From positions 1 to 32,040 of the forward strand of contig JAFUPC010000115.1 of the NCBI GenBank assembly GCA_017481495.1: 32,040 bases of DNA. The letters run 5' to 3'. Positions 14,314 to 22,498 of this stretch are shown here, piece by piece. This stretch comes from Clostridia bacterium. GTDB lineage: Bacteria; Bacillota; Clostridia; Oscillospirales; CAG-272. Position numbers and translations under genes: made by a program. Below the pieces are notes generated by a model that searched no databases, was not told the origin of the DNA, and saw only the letters and a program-made list of their open reading frames with translations. Position 1 is the stretch's first letter, and each line of letters starts with the position of its first letter.

Positions 14314-15450
14314 CTGAACGACACACAGAAAACCGAAATACAGACCACGTCGCCGCTGACGGATTACCTATTTTCCCGTGCATCGGCACAGAATATTCCG
14401 CTGAGCGGGACATTTGAGGTGTCCCCGGCGTGCAATTTCGCCTGCAAGATGTGTTATGTAAGAAAAACGAAAGCGGAGATCGCCGCACATCCGCGGCCGT
14501 CGATGACAAAGGAAAATTTTCTGCGCATCGCGCGCGAGGCACGGGACGAGGGGATGCTGTATCTCCTTTTAACAGGCGGAGAACCGTTTCTGTGGCGGGA
14601 TTTCCGGGCGCTGTACGAGGCGCTGGCGGGGATGGGATTCGTTTTATCCATCAATACAAACGGGTCGCTCATTGACGAAGAAACCGTTTCGTGGCTGAAA
14701 CAGAATGCGCCGTCGCGCATCAACATCACGCTGTACGGCGCATCGGACGAGACTTACCGGGCGCTCTGCGGTGCAGATCATGTTTTTGAGCGGGTGGATC
14801 GCGCAGTAAAATTGCTGTGTGATGCCGGCATTCCAGTCAAAATCAACTGCTCACTGACCCCGCACAACGTGCATGATGCACCCAAAATCATCGAATACGC
14901 CAAAGAGCGCGACCTCATCTGTGTCGTCAATACGTATATGTTCCCGCCGGTGCGCAGGGACAGCGCGATGACGGGTCAGAATGACCGTTTTTCCCCGGAG
15001 GAGGCGGCGAGACAGCAGATCGAGGTCTGCCGATACCAGTACGGCGAGGACGGATGCCGGGAATTTCTGGAAAGCATCCGAAACGGCACCATCGCACCGC
15101 CGGGACTTGACGAATCCTGTGTCGATCCCATCGACGGACACATCCGATGCCGGGCGGGAAACGCTTCGTTCTGGGTCACCTGGGACGGCCTTGTCACCCC
15201 GTGCGGCATGATGCCTGCACCCGCCGTCGAGGTCAGAGATCGCCCGTTTTCCGAGGTCTGGCGCGAAATACGCGAAAAAAGCGCCGCCCTGAAGCTGTCG
15301 CGCGTGTGTACCGACTGCCCCGACTGGGAGCTGTGCCACGCCTGCGCCGCAATGGCGATCGCCGAGACCGGTACCCCTGGCGGCATCCCGCACTATCTCT
15401 GCGAAACCGTCGCCGCCCTCCGCCGCGAAGCGGACAGACAGCGCACATGA
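14314..15450 (+). CDS. Radical SAM/SPASM peptide-modifying enzyme
   Basis: The protein has 378 aa counted from CTG 14314. The radical SAM cluster motif is Cys40, Cys44 and Cys47 in SPACNFACKMCY, with the GGE motif at 88-90. The C-terminal SPASM domain carries a full set of auxiliary-cluster ligands: Cys279, Cys297, Cys332, Cys335, Cys341, Cys344 and Cys363, in the spacing C-x12-G-x4-C then C-x2-C-x5-C-x2-C then C. SPASM enzymes install thioether, C-C or C-O links or epimerise residues in ribosomal peptides. The start is taken at CTG because of the perfectly placed AGGAGGG and because GTG 14419 would remove the first beta strand before the cluster motif. It is the last gene of the cassette, 36 nt after the kinase. 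Confidence 0.88.
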   Translation: MNDTQKTEIQTTSPLTDYLFSRASAQNIPLSGTFEVSPACNFACKMCYVRKTKAEIAAHPRPSMTKENFLRIAREARDEGMLYLLLTGGEPFLWRDFRALYEALAGMGFVLSINTNGSLIDEETVSWLKQNAPSRINITLYGASDETYRALCGADHVFERVDRAVKLLCDAGIPVKINCSLTPHNVHDAPKIIEYAKERDLICVVNTYMFPPVRRDSAMTGQNDRFSPEEAARQQIEVCRYQYGEDGCREFLESIRNGTIAPPGLDESCVDPIDGHIRCRAGNASFWVTWDGLVTPCGMMPAPAVEVRDRPFSEVWREIREKSAALKLSRVCTDCPDWELCHACAAMAIAETGTPGGIPHYLCETVAALRREADRQRT

Positions 15451-15556
15451 CGGTAGCCAACGGACACCCGTGGCGGTGCCCACGGACACAGAATTCCGAA
15501 TTGCGAAGACAATTCTGCACATAAATCAAAATTTCCGATTCAAGGAGGAAAAATCC
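15451..15556 (+). repeat. Hairpin-rich repeat between radical SAM gene and exported protein gene
   Basis: Two small hairpins are visible: CCGTGG with CCACGG (15468-15485) and GAATTG with CAATTC around a CGAAGA loop (near 15498-15515). ACGGACACCC at the left also occurs in the right arm of the MITE-like element (10135-10144). There is no T-run, so this is not a good terminator and read-through into the next gene is possible. AGGAGG (15543-15548) serves the exported protein. Confidence 0.5.
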
Positions 15557-18500
15557 ATGAAAAAAATGAGAAGACTGCTGGCCGTGCTGATGGTGATCAG
15601 CATGATGCTGGGGGTTATGCCGGTGGTGGTGTCGGCGGACGATACCGCAACAACGGCGAACACGGTCAATGTGACTGTGGGTGTCGGTCAAAGCGTGACA
15701 CGGCAGATTGAGAATTCAAGCAACACAACCGTGACAGTCGATGACCAAACTGTAGCAAGTGTATCTGCGAATAAAGTAACTAACACTGTATACACGGGCG
15801 AAACTGTTACATCTCCGGTAACAGGAAATAGTTATTACATACAAGTGACAGACGGATCGTATTTGAAACTGTCTGGTGGAAATTTAACTTATGTTACAAG
15901 CATAAATGATGCAACTGCTTGGACGTATAATTATAATAATAACCTGCGCGCTTATACATTCAGTTCCGGTAATTATTATTTAACATATAATAGTGGTTGG
16001 GGCGTAACAACCAAAACCAACAATAATTATCGTGGTTTTAGTATTGTATCCGGCGAAATTTCCAGAAGCAATTCCGGTACTGTTGGTTATATGCAATCTC
16101 CAACAAAAAGTAATGAGGTAGATGTTGTTAATGTTGAAATTACCGGTAATGCTGTCGGTACTACCACCGCAACCGTTGGCACAACCACTTATAATATTAA
16201 AGTTGTTCCTGCTGATTTAGCAAATGCAGAATCGCTTACTGTTGAATTTTGGATTACGAACAGACAGGTTACTGCAAATGGCAGTACAAGCATGACCGTT
16301 GCAGCGGCTGATGCGTATGGGGAAGACGGTGTTCTGTTCTCCTCGCTTGTCCCGGAAACTGGTACATATGATAGTAACGTAATGGCATTTTGGAAGGGAA
16401 CTCTGCATACAGATACTTTCCAGACTACGTCCAAAGATTTAACCGCCGATGGTATTGATTTTACTTACGTCAGATATTATAATGGAGTTTGGTCTTATTT
16501 AACAGAGGACGGTGAATGGTCTGAAATCGGAAGCGCACAGGTTGTTGCGTACTATTTACAGTCCACAGAAGTTACCAAAGAAATCACAACGCAAGTTGTA
16601 GACTGGGGTATTGTACCGTACAATTCTTATAATTCAACAGCATATGTCCTTCTTGATTATGCTGTAAAATATGAAGACGGTACTTTAACGCCGGCTGGTT
16701 TTCCGAATTCCGAAACGACAATGGCGTTCCACTGTGATAGTAACGATACGAATACCGTTGAATGGGATAGCGATGCAAATGCATATTTTCGTACTATCAA
16801 GATGATTCGCGCCGTTGAAACAACGGAGTACGAAGTCTATATGATAACTGTAACACCGACATCGGATAATGCAAGTGATAAATTTGACGTAAACTGCAAA
16901 GAATTGCAGAGTTATACATATTCCGGTACCGAAAAAGTCGTGTGGGTTGCCCATGAAGATTATCTCGGCATTTATGCTGATTCTTCTTTGCAGTATGCAG
17001 GATTCACCGTTGGCGGAGATGCAATCGTTCCCTCTCTTAACATATACAATCAGCAGGGTATGCTTGTGACCTATTATGTTCGTGCAAGAGCAACCGAAAC
17101 ATCTTTGGGTGTTCATTATATTGACAACACAACGGGTGAAGAATTCTATTCTTACAATATCGCTGTGAAAGACGATGAGACAGGCGTATTTGACCCGGAT
17201 TTTGCACTTGACTCAACAAATGAAGATACTTGGTTGACCGGTAATACCGTAACAAATTTTTACGGCAAGAAACAGACTGTATCTGCAAAGCTTGATGATA
17301 TGCCCGAAATCGGTGCGCAGTATAAGTATTCCAATTATGTATGTACTAAAGCCGAGAGAACAGAAGATGGCAAAGATGTCTATCTCTATTACGATTTCAA
17401 TCCGGTTGTAAAGATTGTTGCAGATTTCGGTCTCCCGATTAAAATTTCTCCTTCCGACTTAAGTGATAAGTTAAACGGTGTCGAAATTGATTCCGTAACC
17501 GTTTCGGAAGCAGGTATTTCCGATAAGAAGTACGGTACATTAACGGTTGAAAATAGTCAGGCAGTTTATACACTGACCAAGACTCTGAATGAATTTGATA
17601 CATTCACCGTACTGGTTACAACGAAGAATGAGGTCGAAGGTATTCTGGACGAAGCTTCCAGTACGATTGCATTCCGCGTTTACGTTTATCCCGCAACCAC
17701 CGTATACTACGAAGAAAACTTCGCAACTTATAACGGTGATTGGGCATCCACCGGCACGGCAAACGCAAAAGAACAGACCGTTTCCATTGTTGGTTCCGGC
17801 GCAAATTACGGTTATGAATCCAATTATAACACAATTGGCGTAAGCAATGGAACCGAAGTTCAAACTTCCGATACCGATGCGACCGCGACATTCTCGTTTG
17901 TCGGTACGGGCGTTGAGATTTATACCAACAATACAACTGATACCGGTATTATCATGGTTCAGCTGACCGGAACGACCGATGATAACGAATCTGTCAGCAA
18001 GACGTATTTTGTCGATACTGCAATGGTAGACGGCGCAACGAATGCCACTGTCTCGCAGGCGGTTACTGCATACAGCACGCCGATTATCAGCATCCGTGAC
18101 CTTGCACACGGTACTTATCAGCTGAATATGGTGGTCGCAGAAGGTACGGTCAGTCTGGACGGCTTCCGTGTACACGGCACGCTGACCGATGCAAATTCTG
18201 TGTATGCACAGGACAACGAAGCATCCCCCACGTTTGTTGAACTCCGTGATGCAACGCTCTATGTCTCCGTTGATGCCCTTGTCGCTGAATCCGAGACCGC
18301 ACAGGCGATTGCAAAGGGTATTATGACGCAGGTATACAATGCATCCGGTAAGGATACCGTCAAAGCATTGGTTCTCGGTCAGACGGGTACTTATTCCGAC
18401 GATGCAACGACCGCGGACAAGGTGATTCTTGACGTTATCGAAAACGGTCCGAAAAACGAAATTTACCTTGAAAGCGGAGAGACCCTCGTCTTTGCGGCAA

Positions 18501-19141
18501 ATGCGGCGAATATGCAGGTCGGTCTGAAAGCACTGAATACGACGACAACTGCCAGCATCGTCTCGAGTCTGGATACAACAGGAAAAACATACACCATCAA
18601 TTCTTGTGTGGATATGTTCTATGCGGTTCCCGCATCCGATGCAATCAATAATCAGGATGCTGTATTCACGATTACCAATACCGGTGAAGGCACGCTTTCT
18701 GTAACGCTTTTGAAGATGTTCAACGCTGCTGCAGTAAAGTCCCAACTTCCGGCTTCTGTAGAAACCGGAGGAATTACTGTTGCTGCAGTCAATGCCGACA
18801 CCCTCGCCTCCGCCCTCATCCTCCTCGGCTACGAAGACGAAACCCCCGATGCGACGCTCGTCATTGACGTGGACTGCGGCGGAAAGACCTACCGCACGAC
18901 GCTGAAAGCGGATTCTGCGACGGGTGATGCTGGAAAGGCGCACACCTTTACCGTTGCCGATATTCACGCGGCGCTGGACACACTGAATCTGCCCGACGGA
19001 TACCGTCTTGGCAAGCAGGCACTGAAAGCCGTTCGGGTCGCCTACGGCGCCTCTGAAACGCTGAAGCTGACCGCACAGGACTGTGCCCCCGGTGTCAACG
19101 CCGACGACGTTCTGCGCAGTCTGAGACAGCGTATCCACTGA
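15557..19141 (+). CDS. Large secreted protein with Ig-like and carbohydrate-binding-like modules
   Basis: The protein has 1194 aa. Residues 1-27 are a signal peptide (basic start, hydrophobic core, cut near VVVSA-DD). Residues about 37-75 and 189-219 look like two halves of one bacterial Ig-like domain (TTVTVDDQTVASVSANK and VEITGNAVGTTTATVGTTTY), with a Tyr/Asn-rich block between them. Residues about 715-880 resemble a galactose-binding-like beta sandwich (TTVYYEENFATYNGDW to LDGFRVHG). There is no LPXTG motif, dockerin or C-terminal membrane helix, so it is secreted or held non-covalently. The first two thirds use markedly more A/T-rich codons than neighbouring genes. ATG 15557 follows AGGAGG. 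The function is not known; binding to glycans or the cell wall is a guess from domain type. Confidence 0.75.
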   Translation: MKKMRRLLAVLMVISMMLGVMPVVVSADDTATTANTVNVTVGVGQSVTRQIENSSNTTVTVDDQTVASVSANKVTNTVYTGETVTSPVTGNSYYIQVTDGSYLKLSGGNLTYVTSINDATAWTYNYNNNLRAYTFSSGNYYLTYNSGWGVTTKTNNNYRGFSIVSGEISRSNSGTVGYMQSPTKSNEVDVVNVEITGNAVGTTTATVGTTTYNIKVVPADLANAESLTVEFWITNRQVTANGSTSMTVAAADAYGEDGVLFSSLVPETGTYDSNVMAFWKGTLHTDTFQTTSKDLTADGIDFTYVRYYNGVWSYLTEDGEWSEIGSAQVVAYYLQSTEVTKEITTQVVDWGIVPYNSYNSTAYVLLDYAVKYEDGTLTPAGFPNSETTMAFHCDSNDTNTVEWDSDANAYFRTIKMIRAVETTEYEVYMITVTPTSDNASDKFDVNCKELQSYTYSGTEKVVWVAHEDYLGIYADSSLQYAGFTVGGDAIVPSLNIYNQQGMLVTYYVRARATETSLGVHYIDNTTGEEFYSYNIAVKDDETGVFDPDFALDSTNEDTWLTGNTVTNFYGKKQTVSAKLDDMPEIGAQYKYSNYVCTKAERTEDGKDVYLYYDFNPVVKIVADFGLPIKISPSDLSDKLNGVEIDSVTVSEAGISDKKYGTLTVENSQAVYTLTKTLNEFDTFTVLVTTKNEVEGILDEASSTIAFRVYVYPATTVYYEENFATYNGDWASTGTANAKEQTVSIVGSGANYGYESNYNTIGVSNGTEVQTSDTDATATFSFVGTGVEIYTNNTTDTGIIMVQLTGTTDDNESVSKTYFVDTAMVDGATNATVSQAVTAYSTPIISIRDLAHGTYQLNMVVAEGTVSLDGFRVHGTLTDANSVYAQDNEASPTFVELRDATLYVSVDALVAESETAQAIAKGIMTQVYNASGKDTVKALVLGQTGTYSDDATTADKVILDVIENGPKNEIYLESGETLVFAANAANMQVGLKALNTTTTASIVSSLDTTGKTYTINSCVDMFYAVPASDAINNQDAVFTITNTGEGTLSVTLLKMFNAAAVKSQLPASVETGGITVAAVNADTLASALILLGYEDETPDATLVIDVDCGGKTYRTTLKADSATGDAGKAHTFTVADIHAALDTLNLPDGYRLGKQALKAVRVAYGASETLKLTAQDCAPGVNADDVLRSLRQRIH

Positions 19142-19207
19142 TACATATAGTAAGTGATATGTGTGTATCGGAATACACCATGAGCTGAAAAACAACTGAA
19201 AACAAAG

Positions 19208-19255
19208 AAAAGGGAAGTCCTCTGTGTGATTGCCACAATAAGGGACTTCCTTTTT
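19208..19255. terminator. Bidirectional terminator between convergent genes
   Basis: AAAAGGGAAGTCC (19208-19220) pairs with GGGACTTCCTTTT (19242-19254) with one wobble pair and a 20-nt loop. T-runs lie on the outer sides of both strands. It serves the exported protein gene and the SPFH gene. Confidence 0.85.
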
Positions 19256-19284
19256 AACGTTCTGGATATTCGGTTCTGTGATGC

Positions 19285-20208
19285 TTATTCCGGTTTTTCT
19301 GTTTTCACCAGCTCCGCGACACCGGCGGCGAGACCTGCGATTCCTTGGATTTCTGACGGGATGATGATCTTGTTTGCCTTACCGTCTGCGGCGCGTTCAA
19401 AGGCTTCCAGGCTCTTGATGCGGAGGACGGCCTCCGAGGGATTCGCTTCGTTGATCTTTTGGATACCGAGCGCGGTTGCCTCCTGGACTTTCAGAATCGC
19501 TTCCGCTTCACCCTCTGCGCGGCGGATGGTGGCTTCGCGTTCTGCCTCTGCGTTCAGAATCTGCGATTCCTTGTTGGCTTCCGCTTCGAGGATCATCGCC
19601 TGCTTGCGGCCCTCAGCGACGAGGATCGCGGAATTTTTCTCACCCTCCGCGCGCAGAATCAACTCACGGCGTTCGCGTTCTGCTTTCATCTGCTTTTCCA
19701 TCGCATCCTGGATCTCTTTGGGCGGAATGATGTTTTTCAGCTCCACGCGGTTGACCTTGATGCCCCAGGCATCGGTCGCCTCATCAAGAATGGAGCGCAT
19801 CTTTGTGTTGATGATATCGCGCGACGTCAGCGTGGAGTCCAGTTCCAGTTCACCGATGATGTTTCGCAGGGTGGTGGCTGTCAGGTTTTCGATGGCGGAC
19901 ATCGGGTTCTGCACACCGTAGGTGAACAGCTTGCAGTCCGTGATCTGGTAGAAGACGACCGTGTCGATCTGCATCTTGACGTTGTCCTTGGTGATGACGG
20001 GCTGCGGCGGGAAATCCACGACCTGTTCCATCAGCGAAACGCGCTTGGCGATGCGGTCAAGAAACGGCAGCTTGAAGTGCAGACCTGTCGGCCAGACCGT
20101 GTGGAACGCACCGAGCCGTTCAATGACGAATGCGTGCGCCTGCGTGACGATGTGGATATTCGATATAATGAGAATGAAAAGAACGACGGCAATAACAGCA
20201 ATGATCAT
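19285..20208 (-). CDS. SPFH/band 7 (stomatin-like) membrane protein
   Basis: The protein has 307 aa. An N-terminal hydrophobic anchor (residues 1-18) is followed by the SPFH domain (QAHAFVIERLGAFHTVWPTG, then VITKDNVKMQIDTVVFYQ, and an ENLTATTLRNIIGELELD block). A long Glu/Ala/Arg-rich coiled coil (about 180-270) completes the QmcA/HflK-like layout. Such proteins oligomerise into membrane-associated rings and organise membrane microdomains and proteolysis. It lies 30 nt after an NfeD-like gene on the same strand, the classical partner. GAAAGGA precedes the ATG by 8 nt. A generic QmcA-type role is likely; the client proteins are unknown. Confidence 0.92.
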   Translation of the reverse strand: MIIAVIAVVLFILIISNIHIVTQAHAFVIERLGAFHTVWPTGLHFKLPFLDRIAKRVSLMEQVVDFPPQPVITKDNVKMQIDTVVFYQITDCKLFTYGVQNPMSAIENLTATTLRNIIGELELDSTLTSRDIINTKMRSILDEATDAWGIKVNRVELKNIIPPKEIQDAMEKQMKAERERRELILRAEGEKNSAILVAEGRKQAMILEAEANKESQILNAEAEREATIRRAEGEAEAILKVQEATALGIQKINEANPSEAVLRIKSLEAFERAADGKANKIIIPSEIQGIAGLAAGVAELVKTEKPE

Positions 20209-20238
20209 AATGAGAATCCTTTCGTAATATAACTGTGG

Positions 20239-20676
20239 TTATGTCGTTTTTACATACAGCCGGACACCCTCGATGCGTTCCACGCGGACGGTGCTTCCAG
20301 CGGGAATGTCCGTGTCCGCATCGGTATTCCGGGCGCTCCAGATCTGTCCGAGCACCTTGACCTGCCCGGTCTGCTCGCGCGCGGAAATGGTCTCCGTGAC
20401 GAGTGCCTCCTGTCCGAGAACCCGGTCTGCGTTGGTCGGTTCTGCCCTTCGGTTGAAAAACCGCTGGGTGATGCCCCCGGTGACGATGAACGTGACGACA
20501 GTCACACAAAGCCACACAAGCACCTGGATCCATACCGGAACGGACAGAAGGGAAAGAACGATGGCGACAAGTGTGCCCGGCATAAACCAGACCGCGATCA
20601 GATTCATGGTCACGGCTTCCGCCGCGACGGAAAGAACGAAGAATCCGATCCAGATATAAAGCATGGAATCAAGCAT
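20239..20676 (-). CDS. NfeD-like membrane protein
   Basis: The protein has 145 aa. There are two to three hydrophobic segments in residues 5-70 (MLYIWIGFFVLSVAAEAVTM, then FMPGTLVAIVLSLLSVPVWI and VLVWLCVTVVTFIVTGGI). A soluble C-terminal OB-fold follows (LGQEALVTETISAREQTGQV, then AGSTVRVERIEGVRLYV). This is the short NfeD type without the protease domain, which works with SPFH proteins encoded next door; the SPFH gene begins 30 nt downstream. A very strong ribosome binding site (GGAGGAGGT) precedes the ATG. It acts in the cytoplasmic membrane. Confidence 0.92.
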   Translation of the reverse strand: MLDSMLYIWIGFFVLSVAAEAVTMNLIAVWFMPGTLVAIVLSLLSVPVWIQVLVWLCVTVVTFIVTGGITQRFFNRRAEPTNADRVLGQEALVTETISAREQTGQVKVLGQIWSARNTDADTDIPAGSTVRVERIEGVRLYVKTT

Positions 20677-20705
20677 CCGTGTACCTCCTCCCGAAAAAAC
20701 TGTGT

Positions 20706-21398
20706 TCAGCCGATATACTTGATGATCTTGGAAATGTGCATTTCCTCACCCGTGACGGTCACCTCAAACAGAAGCGGAACGACGGTATCCGGTTCGATGT
20801 CAGACCGGAACGAGCCGTTGTTCTGGTAAATGGCGTATTTCACGACATAATATTGCTTCTTTTCGTTTTCCGAGACGATGACGGTGTCAGATGAGCGGAA
20901 ATCAACGGAAATGTTGTAGATTTTCTGCATGGTGAACGGGGATGTGGGAAGCGGGAGATTGGCACTGTCGGATGCATAATCCTCTGTAAAGAAGTCTGCG
21001 TAATGTGTGTGGTCTCCATTCACAAGACAGTTGAAATAATTCTGGAAGAACACCAGTCCTGCCCCATAAAACGAACCGTCCTCGTCCAGTGCGACTTCAT
21101 TGGACTGCGAGCCGGAAATGTAGCAGATGTCGCGGTCCTTTGCCATATACCCGCTATTTTCAAAGATGTTTTCCTCAAAATCCTGCGGTGCAAACGTGAT
21201 GTCCAGCGGTGCAAACGACTGCTCCGTGCCGGAATAACGGTACGCATAATATTCCCCGTTGACCGCGATCTCGTATGCGACCGTTCCCGCGATCCACACA
21301 ATCAGAACGAGAAAGACCGCGCAAAGCAGAAGCAGAAGCTTTTTTGCGGGGGAGCAGGCTTTCCACGAAAAGCGTTTTTTGTTGTTTTTGTTTTTCAA
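20706..21398 (-). CDS. Hypothetical single-pass membrane protein
   Basis: This 230-aa protein, not recognised, starts at TTG with AAGGA about 8 nt upstream. A basic N-terminus (KNKNNKKRFSWK) is followed by one transmembrane helix at about residues 19-41 and an acidic extracellular domain rich in Phe/Tyr. That domain might be an NTF2-like or pilus-subunit-like sensor fold, but no motif settles this. It lies 29 nt ahead of the NfeD-like gene on the same strand, so the three probably share a transcript and a membrane function. Confidence 0.7.
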   Translation of the reverse strand: MKNKNNKKRFSWKACSPAKKLLLLLCAVFLVLIVWIAGTVAYEIAVNGEYYAYRYSGTEQSFAPLDITFAPQDFEENIFENSGYMAKDRDICYISGSQSNEVALDEDGSFYGAGLVFFQNYFNCLVNGDHTHYADFFTEDYASDSANLPLPTSPFTMQKIYNISVDFRSSDTVIVSENEKKQYYVVKYAIYQNNGSFRSDIEPDTVVPLLFEVTVTGEEMHISKIIKYIG

Positions 21399-21425
21399 GA
21401 CAGTTTCCTTATTCCCAAATGGACG

Positions 21426-21462
21426 AAAAAGAACCGCATGGTGTGTCCCGCGGTCCTTTTTT
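21426..21462 (-). terminator. Intrinsic terminator after the TIM-barrel gene
   Basis: On the minus strand AAAAGGACCGC pairs with GCGGTTCTTTT (one G-U pair) around a 12-nt loop and is followed by T5. It separates the 21480 gene from the 21398 gene. Confidence 0.8.
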
Positions 21463-21479
21463 CCGAATCGGTGATTTGA

Positions 21480-22337
21480 TTACATTGCGATGAACTTCTT
21501 CAGATTTTCAAGACCCCAGGAGATGCCGAGGAGATTGTCTTCACAGCCCTCAAATTCGATGGAAACGAATCCGTCGTAGCCGTTTTTCTTGAGTGTCTGG
21601 ATGCTCTGGCAGATGTGTGCTTCGCCGTGACCGACGATGGTGCCGCGCAGATAATCGCCCGCACGGGTCTGGAACCATCCGGGACCGGGGTTGACTTCCA
21701 TGCCGCTCTTCTTGAAGAAGTCCTTTGCATGGACGTGCTTTGCATAAGGAGCCATGATGGCGACGGACTTCCACGGATCCTCATCCGCACACATGAAGTT
21801 GCCGAGGTCGACGAGTGCGCCGAAGTTCGGATGAGCGACGGTGTTGATGAGCTTCTCAACGCGGTTTGCGTCCTGAGAGAAGTAGCCGTGGTTTTCGGTC
21901 ATCGTGCCGACACCCTTCTGCTCTGCATACTTGGTGACTTCGCGGATGGCATCTGCCATCGTGGGCAGGCAGTCGTCGTAGCCGATGGAATACTTTCTGG
22001 TTCTGGGCTGGCTTGCAACGTCGTGGCGCATATTTGCAACACCGAGTGCCGCTGCTTTGTCAACGAGCGCCTTGACACGGGCAACCTCTGCTGCGGTGTC
22101 GCCGCCGGAGCCGTTGATGAAGTCCGCACCCACGCAGAAAGATGCGCGGACGAGACCCTTTTCAGCCGCATATTCGCCGATCTTCTTCAGTTCGTCCAGC
22201 TCCACATTGGACCAGCCGGATTCGACGAATTCGATGCCCTCAAAGCCCATCTCAGCCGCTTTGTCGATGACACCGTAGATGCCAAGAGATTCCACATAAC
22301 GGCCGAAGCTGTATGTGCTGACACTTGTTTTTAACAT
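21480..22337 (-). CDS. Xylose isomerase-like TIM-barrel sugar phosphate isomerase/epimerase
   Basis: The protein has 285 aa. The pattern of the AP-endonuclease-2/IolE-like family is clear: KTSVSTYSFG and GFEGIEFVESGW at the start, then metal ligands in GTMTENHGYF (Glu), GALVDLGNF (Asp), HVHAKDFF (His) and FVSIEFEGCEDN (Glu). Such enzymes isomerise or epimerise sugars or inositols with a divalent metal in the cytoplasm. ATG 22337 is preferred over 22403 because the family N-terminus begins there; the AAAGGA site is 13 nt upstream, a little long. It is monocistronic with its own promoter (22412-22440) and terminator. The substrate is unknown. Confidence 0.88.
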   Translation of the reverse strand: MLKTSVSTYSFGRYVESLGIYGVIDKAAEMGFEGIEFVESGWSNVELDELKKIGEYAAEKGLVRASFCVGADFINGSGGDTAAEVARVKALVDKAAALGVANMRHDVASQPRTRKYSIGYDDCLPTMADAIREVTKYAEQKGVGTMTENHGYFSQDANRVEKLINTVAHPNFGALVDLGNFMCADEDPWKSVAIMAPYAKHVHAKDFFKKSGMEVNPGPGWFQTRAGDYLRGTIVGHGEAHICQSIQTLKKNGYDGFVSIEFEGCEDNLLGISWGLENLKKFIAM

Positions 22338-22370
22338 GATATGATACCGTTCCTTTCGTTTGTCGGATAC

Positions 22371-22387
22371 ATTCCGGAAAATTCCGG
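22371..22387. repeat. Direct repeat ATTCCGG in a 5' leader
   Basis: ATTCCGG occurs at 22371-22377 and again at 22381-22387, one helical turn apart. It lies between the promoter and the start of the TIM-barrel gene and might be an operator. The 13-bp tandem repeat at 191-216 carries the same ATTCCGG. Confidence 0.4.
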
Positions 22388-22411
22388 TTTGGGAACTTTC
22401 CATTCAATATC

Positions 22412-22440
22412 ATTGTACCATAAAAATGCGGATTTGTAAA
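22412..22440 (-). promoter_or_regulatory. Promoter of the TIM-barrel gene
   Basis: On the minus strand TTTACA (22440-22435) and TACAAT (22417-22412) have a 17-nt spacer, with TGG before the -10 and TCCG early in the spacer. Confidence 0.8.
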
Positions 22441-22498
22441 GCGATTTTGAGAAAATTCCTTGAAATTTTCATTATTTTTTGTATTTTTATCCCCGGGT

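Noticed and set aside
12825..15450. Lasso peptide cluster
   Set aside because: The HprK-like kinase is known from lasso loci, but no macrolactam synthetase or transglutaminase-like protease gene is present, and a radical SAM enzyme is.
17540..19195. Long minus-strand frame over the exported protein
   Set aside because: No ribosome binding site or promoter, Cys/Arg-rich low-complexity translation, and it is antisense to a clearly coding gene with signal peptide.
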